Source: Candidatus Woesearchaeota archaeon (GTDB lineage Archaea > Nanobdellota > Nanobdellia > Woesearchaeales > GW2011-AR4). From it: a stretch of DNA of 18,684 bases. The notes beneath the pieces are model-generated. The model saw only the letters and a program-made list of their open reading frames with translations, searched no databases and had not been told where the DNA came from. Below, piece after piece: positions 1 through 7,547 of the stretch (position 1 is the stretch's first letter; every line of letters starts with the position of its first letter). The translations under genes and the position numbers were made by a program. The stretch spans positions 1 through 18,684 of the forward strand of contig JAHWGX010000089.1 in the NCBI GenBank assembly GCA_019323655.1, read 5' to 3'.

Positions 1-1
1 A

Positions 2-121
2 AAGAATAAAGTAACAAAATCACAGTATTTTGAGAGCATTGATGATATGCAAGAAGCTCTGGAGTCCTTTTGGGAAGGGCATATTTTTATGCAGAATTTT
101 ATGCGTTATTTATGTCCGTAA
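2..121 (+). pseudogene. Possible C-terminal end of a DDE transposase (partial at left edge)
   Basis: An open frame enters from the left edge and stops at 119-121, giving 39 residues. The sequence runs FESIDDMQEALESFW and then a short aromatic stretch ending NFMRYLCP. This resembles the last helix of IS481/IS6-type integrase-core transposases, where a 'F-S-L-E-E-x-Q-x-A-L' helix is followed by a YNF/YNxxRPH turn. The usual RPH part is missing, so the end may be degenerate or the match may be chance. The body of the gene lies outside the window. Identification is weak; the open frame is directly visible. Confidence 0.3.
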
Positions 122-137
122 CTATAAATCAGTAAAC

Positions 138-149
138 TTTTTAAATATA
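138..149 (+). promoter_or_regulatory. TATA box ahead of the nucleotide-sugar dehydrogenase
   Basis: The run TTTTTAAATATA, preceded by AAAC, is a strong archaeal TATA box. Start of transcription would be expected about 26 bases beyond its centre, near 170, leaving a leader of roughly 45 bases before the ATG at 216. That leader carries the Shine-Dalgarno site at 206-212, so this gene would not be leaderless. Confidence 0.6.
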
Positions 150-205
150 CAGAGATGAGCCATGATATATAAAAATAAGATACAAGCATGTGTAGCAGCA
201 TTTGT

Positions 206-212
206 GGGGTGA
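206..212 (+). promoter_or_regulatory. Shine-Dalgarno site GGGGTGA
   Basis: GGGGTGA matches the anti-Shine-Dalgarno end of archaeal 16S rRNA (complement of GGAGGTGA) with one difference. It lies three bases before the ATG at 216, which is short but supports this start. It is one of only two clear sites of this kind in the window. Confidence 0.5.
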
Positions 213-215
213 ATC

Positions 216-1415
216 ATGGAAGTCAAATCTGATAAAAAGTTTGATGCAGTAATAGTTGGCGGACTCGGTCATGTAGGGCTTCCATTGGGCATAGCTTTTG
301 CAGATAAGGGGCTTAACGTATGCCTTAATGACCTCAGCAAGGAAAAGGCAGAGCTTGTTAAGAAAGGAATAATGCCGTTTGTTGAATACGGCGCAGAGCC
401 AATCTTGGAAAAGGCCCTTAAAAACGGGAAATTAGCAGTTTCGCTTGATGCTAGTGTTATCTCACAGGCAAAGTATGTTGTTATTGCCATTGGAACTCCA
501 GTTGATGAATACCTCAATCCAAAAACAAGGGCTTTCCTGGAGTTTTTTGAGAGCCTGAAGAAATATCTAAGCCCTGAGCAAACAATCATAATACGCAGCA
601 CTGTTTATCCCCACACATGCAGACAGATTTTAAACTTGCTGGGCAAAGATAATAATTGGAAAATCGCTTATTGCCCTGAGCGCATTGTGCAGGGTTATGC
701 TATAAAAGAGCTGGAAGAATTGCCTCAGATAGTGGCAGGTTTAAGCGACAAAGCTGTAGAAGAGGCTTCTGAGTTGTTTAGTATGCTCTCTCCAAAGATA
801 ATAAAAGCCTCTATGGGGGAGGCTGAGTTAGTCAAGCTTTTTTCAAATGCCTGGAGATATGTGCAATTTGCTGTTGCAAACCAGTTTTACATGATTTCAC
901 ATAATTTTGGGGTTGATTATGATAAGGTCAGGCATGCAATGAGAGAAGGCTATGAAAGAGCGCATTCTGTTCCAGGAGCTGGCTTTGCCGCCGGCCCATG
1001 CTTATTAAAGGATACCATGCAGTTGTCTGCTTTCAACAGCAATAATTTTTTGCTGGGCCATGCAGCGATGATGATAAATGAGGGGCTGCCAAACTTTATT
1101 GTTGAGAATTTGAGGAAAAAATATGATTTAAGCAAGAAAAAAGTTGGAATATTGGGCATGGCATTTAAGGCCGATATTGATGATGTAAGAGACTCACTTT
1201 CATTCAAGCTTGGCAAAATATTGAGGTTTCACGGAGCAGAGGTTTATTATTCGGATGAATATGCCAAAAATCCAGATTTTGTTTCAAAAGAGGAACTGAT
1301 AAACTCAAGCGATATTGTGATTGTAGCAGTGCCGCATTCTGCATATAAGGGATTGGAAATACCAAGTCATGTTGATGTTGTGGATCTTTGGGGTGCAGTC
1401 AGGAAAAAACAATGA
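216..1415 (+). CDS. Nucleotide-sugar 6-dehydrogenase (UDP-glucose / UDP-ManNAc dehydrogenase family)
   Basis: Cytosolic enzyme expected to oxidise the C6 hydroxyl of a UDP-sugar twice with NAD+, giving a UDP-uronic acid. The N-terminal Rossmann fold shows GGLGHVGLPLG at about residues 15-25. A central helix carries K207 and N211 (KLFSN), matching the catalytic Lys and Asn of the family, and the catalytic Cys is C262 in GPCLLKD. The C-terminal NAD/UDP domain includes GILGMAFKADIDDVRDS. At 399 residues it is close to normal length. The substrate (Glc, GlcNAc or ManNAc) cannot be read off; the AGPCLLKD signature is neither the FGGSCFPKD of classical UGDH nor the GGHC of WecC. It stands 76 bases ahead of the RmlD-like gene. 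It probably supplies the uronic acid used by the glycan pathway. Confidence 0.9.
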   Translation: MEVKSDKKFDAVIVGGLGHVGLPLGIAFADKGLNVCLNDLSKEKAELVKKGIMPFVEYGAEPILEKALKNGKLAVSLDASVISQAKYVVIAIGTPVDEYLNPKTRAFLEFFESLKKYLSPEQTIIIRSTVYPHTCRQILNLLGKDNNWKIAYCPERIVQGYAIKELEELPQIVAGLSDKAVEEASELFSMLSPKIIKASMGEAELVKLFSNAWRYVQFAVANQFYMISHNFGVDYDKVRHAMREGYERAHSVPGAGFAAGPCLLKDTMQLSAFNSNNFLLGHAAMMINEGLPNFIVENLRKKYDLSKKKVGILGMAFKADIDDVRDSLSFKLGKILRFHGAEVYYSDEYAKNPDFVSKEELINSSDIVIVAVPHSAYKGLEIPSHVDVVDLWGAVRKKQ

Positions 1416-1456
1416 GCATAAGTCAAAGAAGGCAAACTTTTAATTTTATGTCCCAA

Positions 1457-1466
1457 TTTTTAATAT
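1457..1466 (+). promoter_or_regulatory. TATA-like box ahead of the RmlD-like gene
   Basis: TTTTTAATAT begins about 34 bases ahead of the ATG at 1492, the spacing expected for a leaderless or nearly leaderless archaeal transcript. No Shine-Dalgarno sequence precedes that ATG, which agrees. A second AT-rich run (AACTTTTAATTTTA) lies at about 1435-1448 and could serve instead. Confidence 0.45.
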
Positions 1467-1491
1467 CTTTTGTTAAAACTCACGCGTTCAA

Positions 1492-2253
1492 ATGAAATAT
1501 GAAAAGATCCTCTTAACAGGAGGTTCAGGAAAACTTGGGCAGGCTATACTAAATTCAGGCCATTTCCCATCATTATTGAGCCCGCCTCTTGAAACTCTTG
1601 ATATCACAAAACCAGAGACAATTAAAAAATTTTTTGACTCTAATGACATAGATGCAGTTATACATTGCGCGGCATTAGCGCGCATGAGAGAATGCGCAAA
1701 TGAGCCTGCCAAAGCAATTAACGTGAATATCCTAGGAACAGCTAATCTGGTTATGGAGGCAATCAAAAAAGAAAAAAAATCCGGGAAGAAGATACGTTTT
1801 ATCTATATTTCCACTGATGGCGTATACCCCGGAATAAGAGGAAATTATTCTGAGAAAGACGAGACAATCCCCTACAACAGTTATGGCTGGACAAAACTTG
1901 GTGCAGAATGCGCAGTAAATGCATTATCCAATTTTTGTATAATACGCACAAATTTTTTTGACCCAAACAACATAGCTTTTGAGGAGTCTGCAACTGACAT
2001 GTACACTTCAAAGGTTACAGCGGATTATCTGGCAAAAGCAATAGCATCTCTGCTAGAAAGCGATTTTGTCGGCACAATTAATGTTGGCGGGGAAAGAAAA
2101 TCGGACTATGACAATTATAAGGAGTTTAAAAAGCCGATAAAACCCTGCAAAATGGAAGATGTACTGAAAACTGTTACATTCCCATTGGCAAGAGATGCAT
2201 CAATGGACTGCAGTTTGTGGAGAAAAATCGAAGAGAAAATAAAGGCCAAATAA
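1492..2253 (+). CDS. RmlD-like SDR (dTDP-4-dehydrorhamnose reductase family)
   Basis: Short-chain dehydrogenase/reductase expected to act on a nucleotide-linked 4-keto sugar. The N-terminal NAD(P) site is GGSGKLGQA at about residues 10-18, followed by HCAALARMREC. The RmlD-like STDGVY is at 107-112 and the catalytic YGWTK at Y131/K135. These match the sugar-nucleotide-binding RmlD family. At 253 residues it is shorter than the usual 280-300, with the shortfall in the C-terminal substrate-binding part, so the real substrate need not be dTDP-4-keto-rhamnose. No RmlA/B/C companions are present, which also argues against an ordinary dTDP-rhamnose pathway. It is followed after 62 bases by the GT2 gene on the same strand. 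Family assignment is solid, substrate unknown. Confidence 0.8.
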   Translation: MKYEKILLTGGSGKLGQAILNSGHFPSLLSPPLETLDITKPETIKKFFDSNDIDAVIHCAALARMRECANEPAKAINVNILGTANLVMEAIKKEKKSGKKIRFIYISTDGVYPGIRGNYSEKDETIPYNSYGWTKLGAECAVNALSNFCIIRTNFFDPNNIAFEESATDMYTSKVTADYLAKAIASLLESDFVGTINVGGERKSDYDNYKEFKKPIKPCKMEDVLKTVTFPLARDASMDCSLWRKIEEKIKAK

Positions 2254-2315
2254 AGCCTTGTTGATCCACATGCGCTGCCAACTTAATCAAACTTGTTAAA
2301 ATAGGATATCGGAAA

Positions 2316-3110
2316 ATGGAGAAAAATAAAGTAAAATTATCGATTGTTATACCAGTGCTTAATGAAGGGGTTAATCTCAGGGTTTTACTGAGAATATTAA
2401 AAGCAATAGTTGACATCCCTAATGAGGTTTTGGTTGTTTATGACATGCCTAGCGATGACAGCATACCTGTTGTTGAGCTATTCCAGAAAAAATATTCCGG
2501 GCTGAAACCAGTCCATAACCAACTAGGCAGGGGAGTAATAACCGCTATAAAATCCGGCGTAGCTAATGCAGCTGGCGATTATATTCTTATAATTGCTGCA
2601 GATGATATAGGCCCTGTACTTGCCATTGAAGACATGGTTGCACTGATGGATGAAGGGTGTGATTTAGTTAATGCAACAAGGTACGCATATGGCGGAAAAA
2701 ATATTGGAGGCTCTTTTGCCAGCAAAGTATTTTCCAGAGTTTCAAACAAACTCTTTTATTTCTTGTCTGGGTGCGGGTTGACTGACCCGACATTTGGAGT
2801 TAAAATGTTCCGAAGGTCTTTGTTCAATACAATGCAATTGGAGTCTAAGCCAGTAGGCTGGGCAGTCTCTTTTGAATTTGCAATAAAAGCACAACTTGCG
2901 GGGTGGAAGCTTGGAGAAGTGCCTTTAATTTCCCTTAACAGGCTTTACGGGGAGGGAAAATCCAGTTTTAGGCTGAACTGGCTAAGGGAGTATTTGAAAT
3001 GGTTTTTTTGGGGTGTAAGAAGATTATTCCTTTTCGGGAAAACAAAAAGCAAAATTTCGGTCAAAATACCGGAAAAAATGAGGCATCTCAGTAAGAAGCA
3101 AACAAGATGA
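2316..3110 (+). CDS. GT2 glycosyltransferase, DPM1-like (polyisoprenyl-phosphate sugar synthase)
   Basis: Family 2 glycosyltransferase with a GT-A fold. It begins LSIVIPVLNEGVNL, has VVYDMPSDDS where common relatives have VDDGSxD, then AADDIGPV in the DxD region at about residues 88-97. Next comes ATRYAYGGKNIGG, typical of dolichyl-phosphate-mannose-synthase relatives. At 264 residues it has no C-terminal membrane helices; the tail has an aromatic stretch (LKWFFWGVRRLFLF) that could sit on the membrane surface. Expected role: transfer of a sugar from a nucleotide donor to polyisoprenyl phosphate at the cytosolic face. Its stop overlaps the next start (ATGA, 3107-3110), so it is translationally coupled to the GalE-like SDR. 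Sugar unknown. Confidence 0.8.
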   Translation: MEKNKVKLSIVIPVLNEGVNLRVLLRILKAIVDIPNEVLVVYDMPSDDSIPVVELFQKKYSGLKPVHNQLGRGVITAIKSGVANAAGDYILIIAADDIGPVLAIEDMVALMDEGCDLVNATRYAYGGKNIGGSFASKVFSRVSNKLFYFLSGCGLTDPTFGVKMFRRSLFNTMQLESKPVGWAVSFEFAIKAQLAGWKLGEVPLISLNRLYGEGKSSFRLNWLREYLKWFFWGVRRLFLFGKTKSKISVKIPEKMRHLSKKQTR

Positions 3111-4096
3111 AAAAAAAGAAATATCTGGTTACTGGCGGGACAGGATTTATAGGCAGTGCTCTCGTAAAGCGCTTAGTCAAAGAAGGATGCAGAGTAAGGG
3201 TATTGGACAATGATATAAGAGGCGCTTCGGCAAGGTTAAAGGAATTTGCTGGTAAGGTTGAGCTTATAAAGGCAGATATAAGGGATGCCAAAGAAGTGCA
3301 GAAAGCATGCAATGGCATGGACAGCATTATTCATCTTGCCTATATTAATGGAACTGAATATTTCTATAAAATGCCAGAACTGGTTTTGGAGGTAGCGGTT
3401 AAGGGGATGATGAATGTTATTGATGCTTGTATAAAGGAAAATGTGAAAGAGCTTATCCTAGCTTCAAGCTCTGAAGTTTACCAAAGCCCCCCTGAAGTAC
3501 CTACTGATGAAACTGCTCCTTTGGTAGTGCCTGACATTATGAACCCCAGATATTCTTATGGCGGAGGCAAAATAATAAGCGAGCTTTTGACAGTAAATTA
3601 CGGAAGAAAGCACTTTGACCGGGTGGTGGTATTCAGGCCGCATAATGTCTATGGCCCGGACATGGGATGGGAGCATGTTGTCCCGCAGTTTGTGCTGAGA
3701 ATGAAAGAAATTTGCAGGGAAAACAGGGGAACAAAAATAAAATTTCCAATACAGGGAACTGGAAAAGAGACAAGGGCATTTTGTTTTATTGAGGACTTTA
3801 TTGACGGACTTATGCTTGTTTTGGAAAAAGGAGAACCTATGAATATATACCACATTGGAACTATGGAAGAAAATTCAATAGAAAATGTAGCTATTGAAGT
3901 TGGGAAATATTTTGGGAAAGAAGTTGAGATTGATCCGGGTGAAGAAGCAAAAGGAGGAACAAAAAGAAGATGCCCCGATATAACAAAATTGATAAAGTTA
4001 GGTTACAATCCTAAGTTTACTTTTAAGGAAGGTTTAAAAATTACTGCAAAGTGGTATGATGAAAATGCAGATAAAATCAGGAAAATAGGGCAATAG
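3107..4096 (+). CDS. NAD-dependent epimerase/dehydratase (GalE-like extended SDR)
   Basis: Extended SDR acting on nucleotide sugars. The NAD site GGTGFIGSALV is at residues 10-20, the active-site serine region SSSEVYQ at about 120-126, the catalytic YGGGK at Y151/K155, and the substrate-side signature RPHNVYGPDMGWEH at about 177-190. FCFIEDFIDG at about 225-234 is also typical. At 329 residues the length is normal for UDP-sugar 4-epimerases and related dehydratases. It shares a four-base ATGA overlap with the upstream GT2 gene. The pairing suggests that the GT2 uses the sugar this enzyme makes. The exact reaction (4-epimerase, dehydratase or another SDR activity) cannot be told from sequence alone. 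Confidence 0.85.
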   Translation: MKKKKYLVTGGTGFIGSALVKRLVKEGCRVRVLDNDIRGASARLKEFAGKVELIKADIRDAKEVQKACNGMDSIIHLAYINGTEYFYKMPELVLEVAVKGMMNVIDACIKENVKELILASSSEVYQSPPEVPTDETAPLVVPDIMNPRYSYGGGKIISELLTVNYGRKHFDRVVVFRPHNVYGPDMGWEHVVPQFVLRMKEICRENRGTKIKFPIQGTGKETRAFCFIEDFIDGLMLVLEKGEPMNIYHIGTMEENSIENVAIEVGKYFGKEVEIDPGEEAKGGTKRRCPDITKLIKLGYNPKFTFKEGLKITAKWYDENADKIRKIGQ

Positions 4097-4184
4097 CAAA
4101 AAACCAATAAAAATTGCCCATTAACAATAAAATAATAACCGCAGATAATAAAATCAGAATAATTAAAAACCAAACGGACTTCAA

Positions 4185-4194
4185 TTTTTAATAA
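4185..4194 (+). promoter_or_regulatory. TATA box ahead of the first C-methyltransferase
   Basis: TTTTTAATAA begins about 32 bases before the ATG at 4217, correct for a leaderless archaeal transcript, and no Shine-Dalgarno site is present. This supports ATG 4217 over the in-frame ATG at 4238. The rest of the 120-base gap from 4097 holds only AT-rich sequence in which I see no other feature. Confidence 0.5.
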
Positions 4195-4216
4195 TAAAAA
4201 CTTTTAATAAAATTTA

Positions 4217-5503
4217 ATGCAAAACTTATTGGAAAAAATGCCAAAGGGAGAAAACCAGGAAGTTCAGTGGACCAGCAAGGTCGTTGAAAAGTGCCAGCTA
4301 TGCGGCAATCCCAAACTGGAGCCTATACTATTTTTGGGCTATCTGCCTCCAGTCAACCAGATGCGCCAAATTGGGCAAAAACCGCATGAGCAGCCGAGCT
4401 ACCCTGCGCAGATACTATACTGTGAAAAATGCCATTTGGTCCAGCTTGGTTTAATTGTTAATCCGAAAATACTTTTTCCAAAAGAATACCCTTATACTAG
4501 CAGCACAACAAAAATTTTAAGAGAAAATTTTGCTGAGCTGTACAGGGAGTGCAAAACAATTGTGAAGATAGGCAGGGAAGATTTGATTATAGATGTAGGC
4601 TCAAATGACGGGAACTTATTGAGCAATTTCAAAGACAACCATAAGGTTTTGGGGATAACCCCGGAAGATGCAGGAAAAATTGCTATCGAAAAGGGAATTC
4701 CGACTATCTTGGATTATTTCAAAGAGGATGTTGTTGGTAAAGTTAAGGAGGATTACGGAAAAGCCAAAATAATAACAGCAACAAATGTTTTTGCGCATAT
4801 AGAAAACATCAATAAAATAACAGATCTCATACTTGAGCTGCTTTTGGATGGCGGGGTCTTTATTTCAGAGTCTCATTACCTTCTTCCGCTTATCGAAAAT
4901 CTACAATATGACACTATTTACCATGAGCATCTGAGATATTACTCGCTGCACAGCCTGAAATACCTGCTTGAGAGGCACGGGCTTGAAGTAATACACGCAA
5001 AGGAAATTCCGACTCACGGCGGATCCATAAGAGTATATGCTGCCCGGAAGGGGAGATACACTGTAAAAGATACAGTAGCCGTGCTGCTTGAGAAGGAAAA
5101 AAATATAGCGGCCAGCAAAGAAAAATTGCTGGAGTTTAAAGATAAGGTTATTATTTCAAAGCTCCAGCTTCATTCTCTGCTCCTGGATATTAAAAAAGAC
5201 GGGAAGAAGATTTATGGTATTGGGGCTCCTTCAAGGGCAAGCACTTTGGTTAATTATGTCGGGCTAGATGACGGCGTACTGGATTATGTCGTGGAGATAA
5301 AGGGATCCCACAAGATTGGAAAATATATCCCCGGAACATTGATCCCTGTTGTTGAAGAATCAAAACTTTTTGAAGACCAGCCAGATTATGCTTTATTGTT
5401 ATCGTGGCATATTGCTGATGAGCTGGCAAGCAAGCTTAGGGAGAAGGGGTTTAAAGGAGAGTTTATAGTTCCTCTCCCTAAGCCAGGGATATTAAAAGTA
5501 TAG
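4217..5503 (+). CDS. SAM-dependent sugar C-methyltransferase (TylC3/TcaB9-like), copy 1
   Basis: Three-part C-methyltransferase of the type that adds a methyl branch to a nucleotide-linked keto sugar. The N-terminal zinc-binding part has C26xxC29 and C69xxC72. The SAM-binding domain has motif I DVGSNDG at about D126-G132. The catalytic YHEH sits at Y235-H238; in TcaB9-type enzymes this His region acts as the base. The C-terminal domain has GIGAPSRAST. Length 428 is normal. Odd point: after strand beta-2, where the paralogue at 9055-10275 has GVEP with the acidic residue expected to hold the SAM ribose, this protein has GITP (T148). The next gene, a membrane glycosyltransferase, follows after 49 bases on the same strand. 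The methylated sugar is unknown. Confidence 0.85.
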   Translation: MQNLLEKMPKGENQEVQWTSKVVEKCQLCGNPKLEPILFLGYLPPVNQMRQIGQKPHEQPSYPAQILYCEKCHLVQLGLIVNPKILFPKEYPYTSSTTKILRENFAELYRECKTIVKIGREDLIIDVGSNDGNLLSNFKDNHKVLGITPEDAGKIAIEKGIPTILDYFKEDVVGKVKEDYGKAKIITATNVFAHIENINKITDLILELLLDGGVFISESHYLLPLIENLQYDTIYHEHLRYYSLHSLKYLLERHGLEVIHAKEIPTHGGSIRVYAARKGRYTVKDTVAVLLEKEKNIAASKEKLLEFKDKVIISKLQLHSLLLDIKKDGKKIYGIGAPSRASTLVNYVGLDDGVLDYVVEIKGSHKIGKYIPGTLIPVVEESKLFEDQPDYALLLSWHIADELASKLREKGFKGEFIVPLPKPGILKV

Positions 5504-5552
5504 CTTGCCTGTTAAATTGCAGATTTCATAATTTTAAATACATATTAATAAA

Positions 5553-7232
5553 ATGCCAAAAATAACCAGATTATTGTCCGATAGAAGAAACTTAGTTGTC
5601 GTCTTATTCGTGGTGTTCCTGTTCCTAAGACTTTTTGTAAGTTCAAAGTCTGTGCTTTTAAGTGCAGATAGCCTTAAATTTTTAGAGACTGCCAAAAACT
5701 TTCCAAGCCATACACTATATAACAACGAGCTATACCTGCTGCACCCTCCTTTTTATCCGTATGTAATATATTTTTTTACACTAATTTTTCAGGATCCCTC
5801 TATCGCTGCAATTTTTATAAGCTTAATTTCCGCAGTTATAACTTTCTTTTTGCTTTACCACCTATTTATTATGCTTACTAGAAATTTTAATATCACTTTT
5901 TTAATTCTGGTTTTTTTTACATTATCTGTAGGTTTTATTAAACCCTCCCACGCGGTTTTAAGGGAGTCATTTGTAATTATGCTGACCCTATCTGTAATTT
6001 ATTTTTATGTTAAAGGAGTTAAATTTGACGATAGAAAATCAATTGCGTTTGCTTCTATACTTGGAGCCATCTTGGCATTTACATCCGACCATGTTATATT
6101 CTTATTGCCGTCGATTATCATATCCTACATTTTTTTTAACAGGGAAAGAATTAATTTCAGGAAACTTGAATTTCCAAATTTGGCCTATCTTGTTTTGCCT
6201 CTGTTACTCATTCTACTGTTTTATGGTTCATGGTTATCTATTAAATTTTACCATTATTCCAATAGCGAGTATTATGCTAATGGTTATGAGGGTATGCCCC
6301 TTAACACACAAGATTTAGGCTTTCTGCAATTATTAAGCCCGCAAAACTTTGAAGACTACAGCGGCACGATAATGGACTCGAGGTTTGTTGGGACAATCAA
6401 GCGATTAATCTTTAATTTGGGCTATATGTTTAATCTGGAACCTTTGTCTATACCAGTAGGATTAAACTTCTCTACCATGCATTACCTTTTGTTTCCTAGA
6501 CATATTGTCTACATGCTGTTGATTTATTTACCGCTTGCATTCGCTGCGCTTTTCGGGTTTTTTTTAGCAATTAAAAATTTCATAAAAACAAGACAGATAC
6601 ATAATAATGTCGACCTTTACATTACAGCCCTATTCCTGATTTTTCTTTTTCCTGTGACCCAGAAGTTTTCTTCTCCAAGATATATCCTCCTTACATATAT
6701 ATTCTTGTTTTATTTTATCGGTTATGGTTTAATTATGCTATTACAGAAAAAGCGGAAATTAGATCCCAGTTCAAAGATTCTGCCAGTTATAGCAATTTTG
6801 CTTTTGCTGATAACGCCTTTTTGGTACTATACACACCCTGCTAATGTTTTTTCCACTAAAAAACTAGTATCAGCACAAAATACAGCTGATTTTATAAATG
6901 CAAATATTCCAGAAGATGCAGGCATAATGGCTCAGGCAGGCTATACTGTAAAAATTATTTATTTGACAGATAACCGGGTAATTGGTTTGCATCACGACCC
7001 GAAAAAATTGTCTTACCTAACAGAACTTTATGATATTGATTATATTGTGACGGGTAGGTTTTATACAGAAGTCAGAGGACTGGCCAAAGATTCCGCAGAA
7101 TATATAAAAAATAATCCAGAAAAATTTGAGTTGATTGCAACTGTGCAGGAAGATTACAGCGAGTTTTTTGTTGAAGAGGATTTGGCTAGGACAGATGAAG
7201 TTTATGTTTACAAAGTTATAAAAAATAATTAA
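5553..7232 (+). CDS. Multi-pass membrane glycosyltransferase, GT39/ArnT-like (GT-C fold)
   Basis: Integral membrane protein with about 11-12 hydrophobic segments and a soluble C-terminal part of roughly 120 residues. The first membrane helix (about 14-30) is followed by a loop with an acidic residue, D39 in SADSLKFLE, then HPPFYPYV. This is the usual place of the catalytic or metal-binding Asp in GT-C enzymes that use polyisoprenyl-phosphate sugars. The C-terminal part (TADFINANIPEDAGIM) resembles the end domain of GT39/PMT-like archaeal proteins. It would transfer a lipid-linked sugar outside the membrane to a glycan, lipid or protein. It lies directly after the C-methyltransferase and may share its transcript. 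Acceptor and sugar are unknown. No Shine-Dalgarno site precedes the ATG. Confidence 0.75.
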   Translation: MPKITRLLSDRRNLVVVLFVVFLFLRLFVSSKSVLLSADSLKFLETAKNFPSHTLYNNELYLLHPPFYPYVIYFFTLIFQDPSIAAIFISLISAVITFFLLYHLFIMLTRNFNITFLILVFFTLSVGFIKPSHAVLRESFVIMLTLSVIYFYVKGVKFDDRKSIAFASILGAILAFTSDHVIFLLPSIIISYIFFNRERINFRKLEFPNLAYLVLPLLLILLFYGSWLSIKFYHYSNSEYYANGYEGMPLNTQDLGFLQLLSPQNFEDYSGTIMDSRFVGTIKRLIFNLGYMFNLEPLSIPVGLNFSTMHYLLFPRHIVYMLLIYLPLAFAALFGFFLAIKNFIKTRQIHNNVDLYITALFLIFLFPVTQKFSSPRYILLTYIFLFYFIGYGLIMLLQKKRKLDPSSKILPVIAILLLLITPFWYYTHPANVFSTKKLVSAQNTADFINANIPEDAGIMAQAGYTVKIIYLTDNRVIGLHHDPKKLSYLTELYDIDYIVTGRFYTEVRGLAKDSAEYIKNNPEKFELIATVQEDYSEFFVEEDLARTDEVYVYKVIKNN

Positions 7233-7282
7233 AATACCATCTAATGAAATTTAGCAAATAAAATAACTGCCTAATTAATTAC

Positions 7283-7327
7283 AATCCTAACTTAGCAGAT
7301 TAGGGTTATTTTAGAAAAACTTTTTTT
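7283..7327 (+). terminator. Putative terminator: hairpin followed by a T-run
   Basis: AATCCTAA (7283-7290) pairs with TTAGGGTT (7300-7307) with one G-U pair and a nine-base loop. Seven T residues follow at 7321-7327. Archaeal termination depends mainly on the T-run, so the T-run is the stronger part. It lies 89 bases after the stop of the GT39-like gene. Confidence 0.4.
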
Positions 7328-7360
7328 AGACTACTCACTGGTTTGTTTGCTTTGCAATAG

Positions 7361-7504
7361 GTTCAAAAATATAAAAAAACTGAGGAAGAAATGCATGAGT
7401 ATTCCCTTCTTGCCCTATTTGGCTTTGCTGTAGTGTACCCTTTAATGCACTTAGATTGCCTGTTACCCGGAAATATTAAAGGGGCATTCATTGCAGGGTT
7501 TTGA
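7361..7504 (+). pseudogene. Short relic frame, possibly a transposase core fragment
   Basis: A 47-codon open frame begins after a stop at 7358-7360 and contains an ATG at 7391. Its residues include YPLMHLDCLLPGNIKG, which resembles the first catalytic-Asp strand of IS481-type integrase-core transposases (pattern L-x-x-L-D-x-x-x-I/P-G-x-I-K-G). It stops within 15 residues of that Asp, so it cannot be functional. It may be unrelated hydrophobic sequence; the similarity is by eye only. Confidence 0.2.
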
Positions 7505-7547
7505 AGAAAGTTTGAAATTGAGGCCTATTGTAAAATATCATAGTAGC

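Larger units (their letters stand above)
7233..7547. other. Convergent intergenic region of 315 bases
   Basis: This is the longest non-coding stretch between genes. It lies between a plus-strand and a minus-strand operon that converge. It holds a weak hairpin plus T-run (7283-7327, plus strand) and a short open frame at 7361-7504 that may be a transposase relic. I see no tRNA, CRISPR repeat or long direct repeat in it. Confidence 0.5.

Noticed and set aside
162..212. A 16-codon frame starting ATG at 162 and ending TGA within the Shine-Dalgarno site of the dehydrogenase, like a leader peptide
   Set aside because: The TATA box at 138-149 predicts a transcript start near 170, after this ATG. 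There is no ribosome site and the peptide shows no regulatory codon run.
1492..2253. A standard dTDP-rhamnose pathway based on the RmlD-like gene
   Set aside because: No RmlA, RmlB or clear RmlC is present, the cupin is only distantly similar to RmlC, and the reductase is short.
3464..3853. A 129-codon minus-strand frame opposite the GalE-like SDR
   Set aside because: The plus-strand frame has clear SDR motifs over this whole stretch; the minus-strand product has no recognisable feature.
5532..5540. TTTTAAATA as a promoter for the GT39-like gene at 5553
   Set aside because: It begins only 21 bases before the ATG, so the transcript would start inside the gene. Co-transcription with the methyltransferase 49 bases upstream is more likely.
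6007..6318. A 103-codon frame on the plus strand inside the GT39-like gene
   Set aside because: It lies wholly within a well-supported membrane protein in another frame and shows no motif of its own.
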